Positions 24,458 through 32,113 of a stretch of 64,000 nucleotides of DNA are shown in pieces. Where the stretch lies: NCBI RefSeq assembly GCF_002285635.2, contig NZ_CP023049.2:1736001-1800000 (forward strand). Reading direction: 5' to 3'. Under the pieces are notes generated by a model, which was not told where the DNA came from, did no database searches, and was given only the letters and a program-made list of their open reading frames with translations. Made by a program: the position numbers and the translations under genes. Within the stretch, counting starts at the first letter, position 1. Every line of letters begins with the position of its first letter. Source of the DNA: Chryseobacterium piperi (GTDB lineage Bacteria > Bacteroidota > Bacteroidia > Flavobacteriales > Weeksellaceae).

Positions 24458-27193
24458 TTATTGTACAATAAGTTTCAATGTAAATAATTTCCTTGTATGA
24501 ACTTTTACAAAATAAACGCCCTTAGGCAGATTTTCATTGACTAATGAGAATCGCTGATTATGTACATTTTTAGATTCATAGAGTAAATCTCCTGAAGCTG
24601 ATAACAGCTCAATTTTTTCAATAGGATAATCACTTTTAATAAGGGTAGGTTCTCCGGGTTTTGTAGGATTCGGATATAAAATCACATTTTTCTCAGTACT
24701 TCTTTCCACCTCACCCGTTTTTAATGTTGATGAAGTCACCTGAAATTGCATTCTGTTTGATACTTCCGTATATGAATCATTGGTAAACATCACCATATAA
24801 TAATTCCCCGGAGTGGTTGGCAATGCAGCGCCTTGCAATGACTTTGTTCCTTGTGTAATGCCGTCAAAATAAGTATAGGACACAAAATTATCATCAGGAG
24901 TCTGGATATTTTGCGGATAAATACCCAGCCAGTCTTTGATAATTCCCGGAGAGTCTGTCCATGAAGCAGTAATACTCTCACCTAATGTATACACCGGCTT
25001 GTTGATCCATAGCTCTGTAACAATATCTCCCACTTTAAAGAACACTTTTTCTCCAATCGCCGTATAGCCATCTTCCAGGAAATACTGTGCAAAATAATAT
25101 CCTTTGGAAAGACCTGTAAAATCCAGCGTTCCGGATGGTGTTGTTACATATTTATAAGTCGAAGAGGTATTCGTTCCCGGAGTTTGTCCCATTTTATAAA
25201 TACCAATCCAGTCTTTTACAAGGTTCGGTCCGTTGGTAAAGTTAATTTTTACAGTTCCTCCTACAGGATAAGCATCTGCGGTTGCCTGTAGTTGTACTTT
25301 AGGTCCTACGTAGAAATTTTTTCTGGGTGTAATTTCCGTATACCCATCATTTGCAAAAAATCCGGCAAAATACTGTCCTTTACTTGCAAAGCCATTATTA
25401 AAGGTAGCTGTTCCTGCTGTCTGTCCGTTGGTATAAAGATATGCCTGAGAAGTGACAGCTCCGGGAACCTGGCCTTTTTTATAAATACCAACCCAATCTT
25501 TTAAGTTTCCCGGTCCTCCCGTATAGGTAGCTTTTACCGGCGTATTCTGTTGATATTCGGAAGCATCTAATACGAAGGTGGGATTAGAAACCACACTTCC
25601 TGTAATTACAAATTGCTTCACATCGCTCCAGTCACTCCATTCCAGGTTTCTGTCTCTGTAACGTGTTTTTACGTAATACGTTCCGTTCGATATTGAATTG
25701 GCTGGGAAAGTGACTTTGGTAATATCAACTCCAGCATTGAGATTTTTAGCTTTATCTGGTGCTCCATCTTTTCCAAACCAGTTTTCATAGTCTCTATAAA
25801 ATTCTTTTTCAATAACAGAAAAATCTGCAGCTTTGCTTATTAAAAACTGTGTTGTATTTAAAAGCTCATTATTAGGTGATGCAAAAGCACTTCCATTCAG
25901 AGTTAACGGTAATGTTACTGGAGCTGAAAAAGTATTGGTAATTATTGGTTTAGCCGGTTTTGGCTGGTTTTTATATCTATGAAATGAATCGACCAGCTCA
26001 TTATATTTTTTAGTGTAAATTCCTCCGATAGAATAGCATTCCACATCTACTTTTCCGTTGGTAACATCCACCTCTACGATTTGGTAGGTCCAGTCTGTCA
26101 ATGTTTTCTGAACATCATCAAAATCCTGTTCGGTAGACATTCCCCAGTACTGATCCCAAGCAGTTCCGCCGGAGATAATCTGATAATTAGGAGTATTTTT
26201 TAATTGTCCTCTGTGGTATAAGTGATGATGTGCCCCGACATGCATCAGGTATTTACCGGATGTTGTCAAAAGCGGAACGGCATTGTTTCTTACCCATGTC
26301 GAAATATCCCCTACATATTGTTCTGCCTGATAAGGTCTGTGGCTTAATGAAATAATCCAATCTACTGTCGGATCATTATTCGCTTCATTTAAAATTTGCT
26401 GTAGCCAGGTTTGTTGTGCTGATCCTGTATGTTCAGAACTTAAACTCACAAACAAAACATTTCCTGCCTGCTGTGCATAATAATTTTCATTTCCGGAACT
26501 GATATTTTTATATTTAATTTCATCAATATAAAAATGGGCATAGTAAGAATTCATTCCCAATGTCCCGTAAGTTTCATGATTTCCTACTGTCGTCTGAATA
26601 GGAAGGTAAGGAGATAGTTTAATATTCTTTTTAAAATGAACATTTTCATAATGATCCAGGGTTCCTACATCCACCTGATCTCCTACCATAAATGTAAGCG
26701 CAACATTATCCGAAGGATCTGTTCCTGCTCCGAATTTCTGTTTTAATTTTTTATAGGCATTCAGAGTCAGTGTATCATATCTTGGTTCTGCTTTGATCTG
26801 ATTATCGCCCATAATCAGGAAACGTATTTTACCATCAGCAGTGACAGGCTGACCTGGTAATGGCAGCGTTCTGAAGTTATATACTGCAGATTCGCTTGTT
26901 CCTGTTTTAATTTTATAATAGTATTTTGTATTAGGCTGCAAATTGGTGATTTTCGCCGTATGATAATAATAGTTATTATTGTAGCCTGTATCGGAAAAAA
27001 TATTAGTGGTTCCGGTTACGGTAACATTCAAATTCGTGGGTGAATTCCCATACAATACGGTGGTTTCATTATTGGAAGATGTCTTCCAGTTAACGATCAT
27101 CGAATTAGGTGTCGGATTTTGTAAGTAAGGGAATAAAGTTTGTCCGAATGCAATCTGGACGACAAAACAAAAAAAGAGTAAAAAAAATCTCAT
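24458..27193 (-). CDS. Secreted purple-acid-phosphatase-like metallophosphoesterase with T9SS type A sorting domain
   Basis: The 911-residue protein begins with a signal peptide ending FGQ. A fibronectin-like N-domain (20-110) leads to the metallophosphatase with FLIMGDNQ, MVGDQVD, VGNHETYG, SLSHRPYQ and HVGAHHHLYH, the metal-ligand blocks of purple acid phosphatases. Next come a beta domain and three tandem Ig-like repeats of about 90 residues, each built on KDW[VIL]GIY (near residues 565, 660 and 750). The last 75 residues hold YPNPTKPGE and GVYFVKV, the type A sorting signal used by the gliding-bacterium secretion system. It should release phosphate from organic esters outside the cell. 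The gene stands alone. Confidence 0.9.
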   Translation of the reverse strand: MRFFLLFFCFVVQIAFGQTLFPYLQNPTPNSMIVNWKTSSNNETTVLYGNSPTNLNVTVTGTTNIFSDTGYNNNYYYHTAKITNLQPNTKYYYKIKTGTSESAVYNFRTLPLPGQPVTADGKIRFLIMGDNQIKAEPRYDTLTLNAYKKLKQKFGAGTDPSDNVALTFMVGDQVDVGTLDHYENVHFKKNIKLSPYLPIQTTVGNHETYGTLGMNSYYAHFYIDEIKYKNISSGNENYYAQQAGNVLFVSLSSEHTGSAQQTWLQQILNEANNDPTVDWIISLSHRPYQAEQYVGDISTWVRNNAVPLLTTSGKYLMHVGAHHHLYHRGQLKNTPNYQIISGGTAWDQYWGMSTEQDFDDVQKTLTDWTYQIVEVDVTNGKVDVECYSIGGIYTKKYNELVDSFHRYKNQPKPAKPIITNTFSAPVTLPLTLNGSAFASPNNELLNTTQFLISKAADFSVIEKEFYRDYENWFGKDGAPDKAKNLNAGVDITKVTFPANSISNGTYYVKTRYRDRNLEWSDWSDVKQFVITGSVVSNPTFVLDASEYQQNTPVKATYTGGPGNLKDWVGIYKKGQVPGAVTSQAYLYTNGQTAGTATFNNGFASKGQYFAGFFANDGYTEITPRKNFYVGPKVQLQATADAYPVGGTVKINFTNGPNLVKDWIGIYKMGQTPGTNTSSTYKYVTTPSGTLDFTGLSKGYYFAQYFLEDGYTAIGEKVFFKVGDIVTELWINKPVYTLGESITASWTDSPGIIKDWLGIYPQNIQTPDDNFVSYTYFDGITQGTKSLQGAALPTTPGNYYMVMFTNDSYTEVSNRMQFQVTSSTLKTGEVERSTEKNVILYPNPTKPGEPTLIKSDYPIEKIELLSASGDLLYESKNVHNQRFSLVNENLPKGVYFVKVHTRKLFTLKLIVQ

Positions 27194-27390
27194 AATTAAT
27201 TAATTTTTAAGTGATGATGTTTTAGAGTTTTTAAATTGTGTATCAGTAATTTAAAAAAATATTTTTAAATTTTTATTTCGGGCAAAAGTAAAACTCCCAT
27301 ATAAACTGAGTCTCACGGGTAGGTGAAGAAACCGTTAAGTTTTCAGATCAAAAACTGATTGAAAATATCTTATTCAATAACATAAATTTA

Positions 27391-27423
27391 TTTGGTATAT
27401 TCAAAACTAATTTTGTACATTTG
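27391..27423 (+). promoter_or_regulatory. Promoter of rplS
   Basis: TTTG (27391-27394), 21 bases, then TACATTTG (27416-27423) is a near-perfect Bacteroidota -33/-7 pair. It leaves a leader of about 60 bases before ATG 27493. An overlapping TAATTTTG at 27408-27415 could serve as an alternative -7. The upstream part of the gap (27194-27390) shows nothing else. Confidence 0.65.
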
Positions 27424-27492
27424 CAACCTGTTATTCAACCTCTGACGAAAAACGTGTAAGTTGCTTAGCCTTAACATTTTATTTTATTAATA

Positions 27493-27849
27493 ATGGATTT
27501 ATTAAAGTACGTACAAGACAAGTACATTACAAAAAAAGAATTTCCTGAATTCAAAGCAGGTGATACAATTACTGTGTATTACGAAATTAAGGAAGGACAA
27601 AAAACAAGAACTCAGTTCTTCAAGGGAACAGTTATCCAGTTAAGAGGTACAGGTTCTACAAAAACTTTCACAATCAGAAAAATGAGTGGTGATATTGGTG
27701 TAGAAAGAGTATTCCCTATCAACATGCCAGCTCTTCAGAAAATTGAAGTTGACAGAAGAGGTAGAGTTAGAAGATCTAGAATTTATTACTTCAGAGATCT
27801 TAGAGGTAAGAAAGCTAGAATCAAAGACGCTGCTTACAAAAAGAAATAA
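27493..27849 (+). CDS. rplS: 50S ribosomal protein L19
   Basis: The 118-residue protein has the L19 signature: FKAGDTITVYYEIKEGQKTRTQFFKG, STKTFTIRKMSGDIGVERVFPINMPALQKIEVDRRGRVRRSRIYYFRDLRGKKARI in pieces. It binds at the interface of the two ribosomal subunits. It is not in a trmD/rimM operon here, as is common in Bacteroidota. It has a strong promoter and a strong terminator of its own. Confidence 0.98.
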   Translation: MDLLKYVQDKYITKKEFPEFKAGDTITVYYEIKEGQKTRTQFFKGTVIQLRGTGSTKTFTIRKMSGDIGVERVFPINMPALQKIEVDRRGRVRRSRIYYFRDLRGKKARIKDAAYKKK

Positions 27850-27868
27850 TTCAGACAACAATACATAC

Positions 27869-27904
27869 AAAAAGAGGTTTTCTATATTTAGAAAACCTCT
27901 TTTT
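27869..27904. terminator. Bidirectional terminator between rplS and the AraC regulator
   Basis: A perfect 16-bp stem (27869-27884 with 27889-27904), core AAAAAGAGGTTTTCTA, with T on either side. Confidence 0.85.
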
Positions 27905-27906
27905 AT

Positions 27907-28689
27907 TTATCCGTTTTTCATCAGGTACTGCAAAGGGGTGAATCCGGTCTGCTTCTTAAAAAATTCTATAAAAGCACTATCTGAAGAAAATTCAAGATCA
28001 TAAGAAGTATCCCCTATAGAGTTCCCATCAACCAAAAGCTCAACAGCCCTGTGAAGACGCCATTGCTGTCTCCATTCCTGGTAGGATAATCGGGTTTCTT
28101 TCACAAAGATCCTGCTAATTGTTTTTTCACTTGCCCCCACTCTCTCAGAAAGATCTTTCAACCTGGGAGGTAATGATTTCCTTAATGTCCACTCTTCCGT
28201 TATTTTTTTAAGTCGTACATCGCCAGGCATTGTCAGCCTTAAATTTTCTTCAGGTGAAGAATTGATTTCATCCCAGAAAACTTTCAAAATTCTTTCCTGA
28301 GCAGTACTGAGACCAGTATGCTCCCAAAAACAGATCCTTTCAATAATTTCTTTGAGCAAAGGATTTACATGCAGCACCTTTAATTTTTCCTTAAAGTATT
28401 TCTGGGCATAATCTTCATCAAAATAAATAGACCGATAAGCTACAATATTACGAAAATTCACTCTATGTGGCTCCTTGGCAGGAATCCAAAGCATTCTGAA
28501 TGGAGGTAAGATAAACTGTTGATCAGAAGTAGTAACCGTCATACACCCTGAAGGAGCATATAGTAACTGTGATTTAGTATGATGAAAGTGAAGTCCTGAG
28601 TCATGCTCCACCATATCAGAAGCAATACCTATTACCTTTTCTGAAATGCCATCGGCATTAAAATCATCACTTTGCGCTAGTAAAGCCAT
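27907..28689 (-). CDS. AraC family transcriptional regulator with cupin sensor domain
   Basis: The 260-residue regulator has an N-terminal cupin-like part (HDSGLHFHHTKSQLLYAPSGCMTV, PPFRMLWIPAKEPHRV) and a C-terminal double helix-turn-helix (LSERVGASEKTISRIFVKETRLSYQEWRQQ in pieces, then FSSDSAFIEFFKKQTGFTPLQY). It is divergent from the MFS exporter, with about 80 bases between the starts, so it very likely controls that gene, perhaps with a drug or metabolite as signal. The regulatory link is inferred from position. Confidence 0.9.
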   Translation of the reverse strand: MALLAQSDDFNADGISEKVIGIASDMVEHDSGLHFHHTKSQLLYAPSGCMTVTTSDQQFILPPFRMLWIPAKEPHRVNFRNIVAYRSIYFDEDYAQKYFKEKLKVLHVNPLLKEIIERICFWEHTGLSTAQERILKVFWDEINSSPEENLRLTMPGDVRLKKITEEWTLRKSLPPRLKDLSERVGASEKTISRIFVKETRLSYQEWRQQWRLHRAVELLVDGNSIGDTSYDLEFSSDSAFIEFFKKQTGFTPLQYLMKNG

Positions 28690-28768
28690 GTCTTATTTTT
28701 GATATTTTTTGTTTTTATATCATTATAAATATACGTCGAAATTTTCAAATCTTTGCAAAAAAAAAGTA

Positions 28769-29914
28769 ATGAAAAAGACAAATCCGATTGGATTGCTCAT
28801 GCTGTTATTAATGCTGCCTCAATTTGTTGAAACCATTTACAGTCCCGTATTACCTTCTGTACAGCAGCACTTCCATATTAAAGAAGAATCAGTCGCATTA
28901 ACCATAAGTTTATACTTTATTGCATTTGCTTTGGGGGTTGCATTCTGGGGTATACAATGCGACAGAATAGGGAGAAAGAAATCGCTGGAATACGGGTTGA
29001 TGACCTACGCCATCGGTTCGCTCATAGCCATTTTTGCGCCTAATTTTATCATTCTCCTTATTTCGAGAATATTATCTGCTTTTGGAATAGCGGTAGGCTC
29101 CATCGTCACTCAGACAATTCTACGGGACACCTATGATCAGACACAGATTGCAAAAGTATTTTCGTGGATTGGTATAGGATTATCCATCAGTCCGGTCATC
29201 GGGATGATTACAGGCTCTATATTCGCTTCTTCAATAGGATATTGGGGTGTCTTCTGTATTGTATTTATTTTAGCGGTTTTATTTTTAATCTTATCAAAAC
29301 TGAAGATTTCTGAAACCCATCATACAGGACGAAAAATTGATTTTAAATCCTTAGCTCACCTTTCAAAAAGGATGCTATCAGATGTTGAAATAATAAAAAG
29401 CTGCCTTTTAATTATGGGGTTTAATGTGATGCTTTTTTCCTATTATTCATTAGCTCCCTTCATATTTAGGCAAAACGGTTTTACTTCCTATGAGTTTGGA
29501 TACAGCAGTATTATTTTAGCAGCGGGAACCTTTACAGGAGCCCATATTAATCGATTTTTACTACAAAAAAATATTTCTTCTTCAACTTTGGTCAGACTTG
29601 GAGTCTACATTTCTTTTACTGCTTCTATCTTTATTTGGATTGCCGGAGAGCGCATGCTATTTCTCATTCCGTTTTGCTTTATCGTTATGGCATTTGGCAT
29701 CTCCATACCTAATATCTTAAGTACTGTTTTAATTCGATATAATAATGAAAAAGGAAGTGCCGGAGCCGTTTTAGGATTAATCTACTATACCCTCATAGGA
29801 GTCGGGTTAGTAGCGGTTGGCTTTATACAGCAACTAGGCATATCATGTCTTATTTTTTCCGGAATAGGAATGTTCGTCATACTGACCATGAAAAGAAATG
29901 AAGCTGCTTTATAA
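28769..29914 (+). CDS. MFS multidrug efflux transporter, Bcr/CflA type
   Basis: About 381 residues from ATG 28769 (MKKTNPIGLLMLLLMLPQFVE); a longer frame starts at 28709, but that would run through a promoter-like AATCTTTG at about 28748-28755. It has twelve membrane segments. The motif A loop after helix 2 is present as GIQCDRIGRKKSLEYG, and PQFVETIYSPVLPSVQQHF matches the Bcr/CflA start. Members pump out bicyclomycin, chloramphenicol and other compounds. It is paired with a divergent AraC regulator, a usual set-up for inducible efflux. Confidence 0.88.
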   Translation: MKKTNPIGLLMLLLMLPQFVETIYSPVLPSVQQHFHIKEESVALTISLYFIAFALGVAFWGIQCDRIGRKKSLEYGLMTYAIGSLIAIFAPNFIILLISRILSAFGIAVGSIVTQTILRDTYDQTQIAKVFSWIGIGLSISPVIGMITGSIFASSIGYWGVFCIVFILAVLFLILSKLKISETHHTGRKIDFKSLAHLSKRMLSDVEIIKSCLLIMGFNVMLFSYYSLAPFIFRQNGFTSYEFGYSSIILAAGTFTGAHINRFLLQKNISSSTLVRLGVYISFTASIFIWIAGERMLFLIPFCFIVMAFGISIPNILSTVLIRYNNEKGSAGAVLGLIYYTLIGVGLVAVGFIQQLGISCLIFSGIGMFVILTMKRNEAAL

Positions 29915-29929
29915 AACAGCTTCATTTCT
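29894..29929. terminator. Bidirectional terminator between MFS and hydrolase genes
   Basis: AGAAATGAAGCTG (29894-29906) and CAGCTTCATTTCT (29917-29929) pair perfectly. The plus-strand stop codon lies in the loop, so the stem includes the end of the MFS coding region. Confidence 0.75.
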
Positions 29930-29932
29930 TTT

Positions 29933-30928
29933 TTATTTAATAAAATTGTACAAAGCATCAAAAAATTTAGGATATACTTCAATATGTGGAAGATGTCCTA
30001 CGTTTTCAAGTTCTACCAATTTTGACCCTGCAATCTCTCTCTGGGTCTTCTTGCCCAGTTCCTGATATTGTCCCATTCGGGATTGAATATCCTTAAGTGC
30101 CCTATCCTTCCCTATTGCTGTTCTGTCTCTTGTTCCGATGATCAATAATGTCGGAACTTTTATATTTTTAAACTCATATACCACAGGTTGATTAAAAACC
30201 ATATCCGTTGTCAATGCCGCATTCCACGCCACCTGTGGATAATCCTTATTGAGAGTCCAACCGGCTAATAGGTCCAGCCACCGATCGTATTCAGGCTTCC
30301 ATTGATTATCATAATAGAATTTTAGTTGATAGTTTTTATAGCTTTCATAGCTGTTTTTGAGTTCAGACTGATAAGCATCATCAATTGTCTGATATTTTGT
30401 CAAAACTTTATAATCTTCTAGCCCGATAGGGTTTTCAAGAATCAATTGATTGACCATTTCCGGGTACATTAATGTAAATCTCGTGGCTAGCATTCCTCCC
30501 ATCGAATGTCCCAAAACAATAAGTTTATTAATTTTAAGCTCATTTAAAACAGCTTTGGTATTCACCGCGAGCTGAGCAAATGAAAACTGATAATTTTGAG
30601 GTTTTGAAGATTTTCCAAATCCAATCTGATCCGGAATAATAACCTTAAACCCTTTATCTGATAAATCTTTCGCTGTTTGCTCCCAATACGCTCCATTAAA
30701 GTTTTTTCCATGAAGAAGCATAATTATTTTTCCGTTTGGCGTTTTAGGTTGTACATCCATATAAGCCATTTTCAATTCCTGTTTTTGAGACTTTAAGTTA
30801 AGGAAATGAACTTCATATGGATACTGATAATTGCTCAGCATCGCATCCAAAGACTTGAGTTGAGAAAATAACAAAACCGGCATTAATACAAGCACCAGGA
30901 TTGTTATGGTATTCTTGAAATATTTCAT
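29933..30928 (-). CDS. Alpha/beta hydrolase, exported
   Basis: The 331-residue protein begins with a hydrophobic signal (residues 8-22, ending FSQ). The fold is clear: oxyanion region LLHGKNFNGAYW, nucleophile elbow GHSMGG near residue 135, acid in GTRDRTAIGK near 270 and histidine in VGHLPHIEVYP near 316. The broad family includes esterases, epoxide hydrolases and acyl transferases, and the substrate is not predictable. It lies downstream of the EamA gene on the same strand but behind a terminator. Confidence 0.9.
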   Translation of the reverse strand: MKYFKNTITILVLVLMPVLLFSQLKSLDAMLSNYQYPYEVHFLNLKSQKQELKMAYMDVQPKTPNGKIIMLLHGKNFNGAYWEQTAKDLSDKGFKVIIPDQIGFGKSSKPQNYQFSFAQLAVNTKAVLNELKINKLIVLGHSMGGMLATRFTLMYPEMVNQLILENPIGLEDYKVLTKYQTIDDAYQSELKNSYESYKNYQLKFYYDNQWKPEYDRWLDLLAGWTLNKDYPQVAWNAALTTDMVFNQPVVYEFKNIKVPTLLIIGTRDRTAIGKDRALKDIQSRMGQYQELGKKTQREIAGSKLVELENVGHLPHIEVYPKFFDALYNFIK

Positions 30929-30954
30929 GAATTTTATTTAGATATTAAAATTAA

Positions 30955-30982
30955 AAAAACCGTTTCAAAAGAAACGGTTTTT
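30955..30982 (-). terminator. Terminator of the EamA gene
   Basis: A perfect 12-bp stem AAAAACCGTTTC/GAAACGGTTTTT with an AAAA loop. Confidence 0.8.
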
Positions 30983-31008
30983 ATTATACTTATTTTTTAT
31001 CGTTATTT

Positions 31009-31989
31009 TTAAGCTACTTCTGCTATTTCCAATTCTTTTTTAGAAGGAAGGTTCATAAGCACAATTGCTAATAAAATCAAGACTATTCCAGCCCATTGAA
31101 TTAAAAGTACTTTTTCTCCTAATAAAATGTAAGCCATCGTTACAGAAACCGGAAGCTCCAAAGATGAAATAATACTCCCAAGGCCCAATCCTGTATTCGG
31201 AAATCCCAAATTAAATAAAATCGGAGGAATAATAGTCCCGAACAAAGCAAGCACAAAACCATAAGTCCAGAATATAGAATAATCGAAAGAATGGATGTGC
31301 TGTGTGTTATCCGTAAAATTTAAATAAACGGATTTTAGTCCATCAAAATACAAAGGTCCTATCTGCGCGAAAAATAAAAAAGCAAGCACAACAACAGAAC
31401 CTCCTGCCAGCATTACGATACTTTTTCTAAATGCCGGTAAATGAGTCGCCAATGTATTGGACGTAAACATCGTTAATGTATAAGATGAAGCAGCCATCAA
31501 TCCCCAGAAAACACCATGCCAGTCCAACTCTATATCAACATTGATCAGATTGGTTGCCAAAACAGTTCCCAGCAAAACAACAACGGTCGCTACTATTTTA
31601 CGGGCATTGGGAAATTTCTTGGTTAAAAAGCTTTCTACAACCACACTGAACCAAACCGACTGCATCAATAATACAATAGCTATAGAAACATTAATATACT
31701 GAACAGCGATATAATAAAACAAACTTGTACAACCTAATGAAGTACCCGCCAGCATAAGCATTTTAATTTCTTTGCGATTAGGCGCCGGTAGCTTTGTTTT
31801 TGAAGTAATTGTCTGAATAAAATTCAGGATTAAAAGTCCTATTAATCCTAACATAAACTGAGATGTTGTAACCTCAGATGTAGTGTATCCCTCATGGTAA
31901 GACATCTTAACAAATGTGGCTAACATACCGTATACACTAGCCCCGATACCTACAAATAAAACCCCTTTTAGTAAATTTTTCTTCTTCAT
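31009..31989 (-). CDS. EamA/DMT superfamily transporter
   Basis: About 326 residues from the methionine at 31989 (MKKKNLLKGVLFVGIGASVYG). The frame extends upstream to 32070, but a terminator and a TACCTTTG promoter box lie there, so the shorter start is chosen. It has ten membrane segments as two EamA units (ATFVKMSYHEGYTTSEVTTSQF; ASSYTLTMFTSNTLA), ending LPVSVTMAYILLGEKVLLIQWAGIVLIL, the typical last two helices. Members export amino acids or other metabolites. The substrate is unknown. Confidence 0.87.
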   Translation of the reverse strand: MKKKNLLKGVLFVGIGASVYGMLATFVKMSYHEGYTTSEVTTSQFMLGLIGLLILNFIQTITSKTKLPAPNRKEIKMLMLAGTSLGCTSLFYYIAVQYINVSIAIVLLMQSVWFSVVVESFLTKKFPNARKIVATVVVLLGTVLATNLINVDIELDWHGVFWGLMAASSYTLTMFTSNTLATHLPAFRKSIVMLAGGSVVVLAFLFFAQIGPLYFDGLKSVYLNFTDNTQHIHSFDYSIFWTYGFVLALFGTIIPPILFNLGFPNTGLGLGSIISSLELPVSVTMAYILLGEKVLLIQWAGIVLILLAIVLMNLPSKKELEIAEVA

Positions 31990-32006
31990 AATCTTTTTAC
32001 AGCCTG

Positions 32007-32014
32007 CAAAGGTA
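32007..32014 (-). promoter_or_regulatory. -7 box for the EamA gene
   Basis: TACCTTTG on the minus strand, 17 bases before the chosen start. It supports that start over the longer frame. No clear -33 TTG. Confidence 0.45.
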
Positions 32015-32066
32015 CAATATAATAATTTAATTACCTGAGGAGCGATGCCTCTATAGATAAATAAAA

Positions 32067-32092
32067 TCACCCCAGGTTTTACCTGGGGTGAT
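32067..32092 (-). terminator. Terminator of the M36 protease gene
   Basis: A GC-rich perfect 11-bp stem ATCACCCCAGG/CCTGGGGTGAT, loop TTTTA, then a T run on the minus strand. Confidence 0.85.
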
Positions 32093-32113
32093 GAATATAA
32101 AGATATAAATTAC

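Noticed and set aside
31990..32070. Longer N-terminus for the EamA transporter
   Set aside because: The added codons cross a promoter box and reach into the terminator of the M36 gene.
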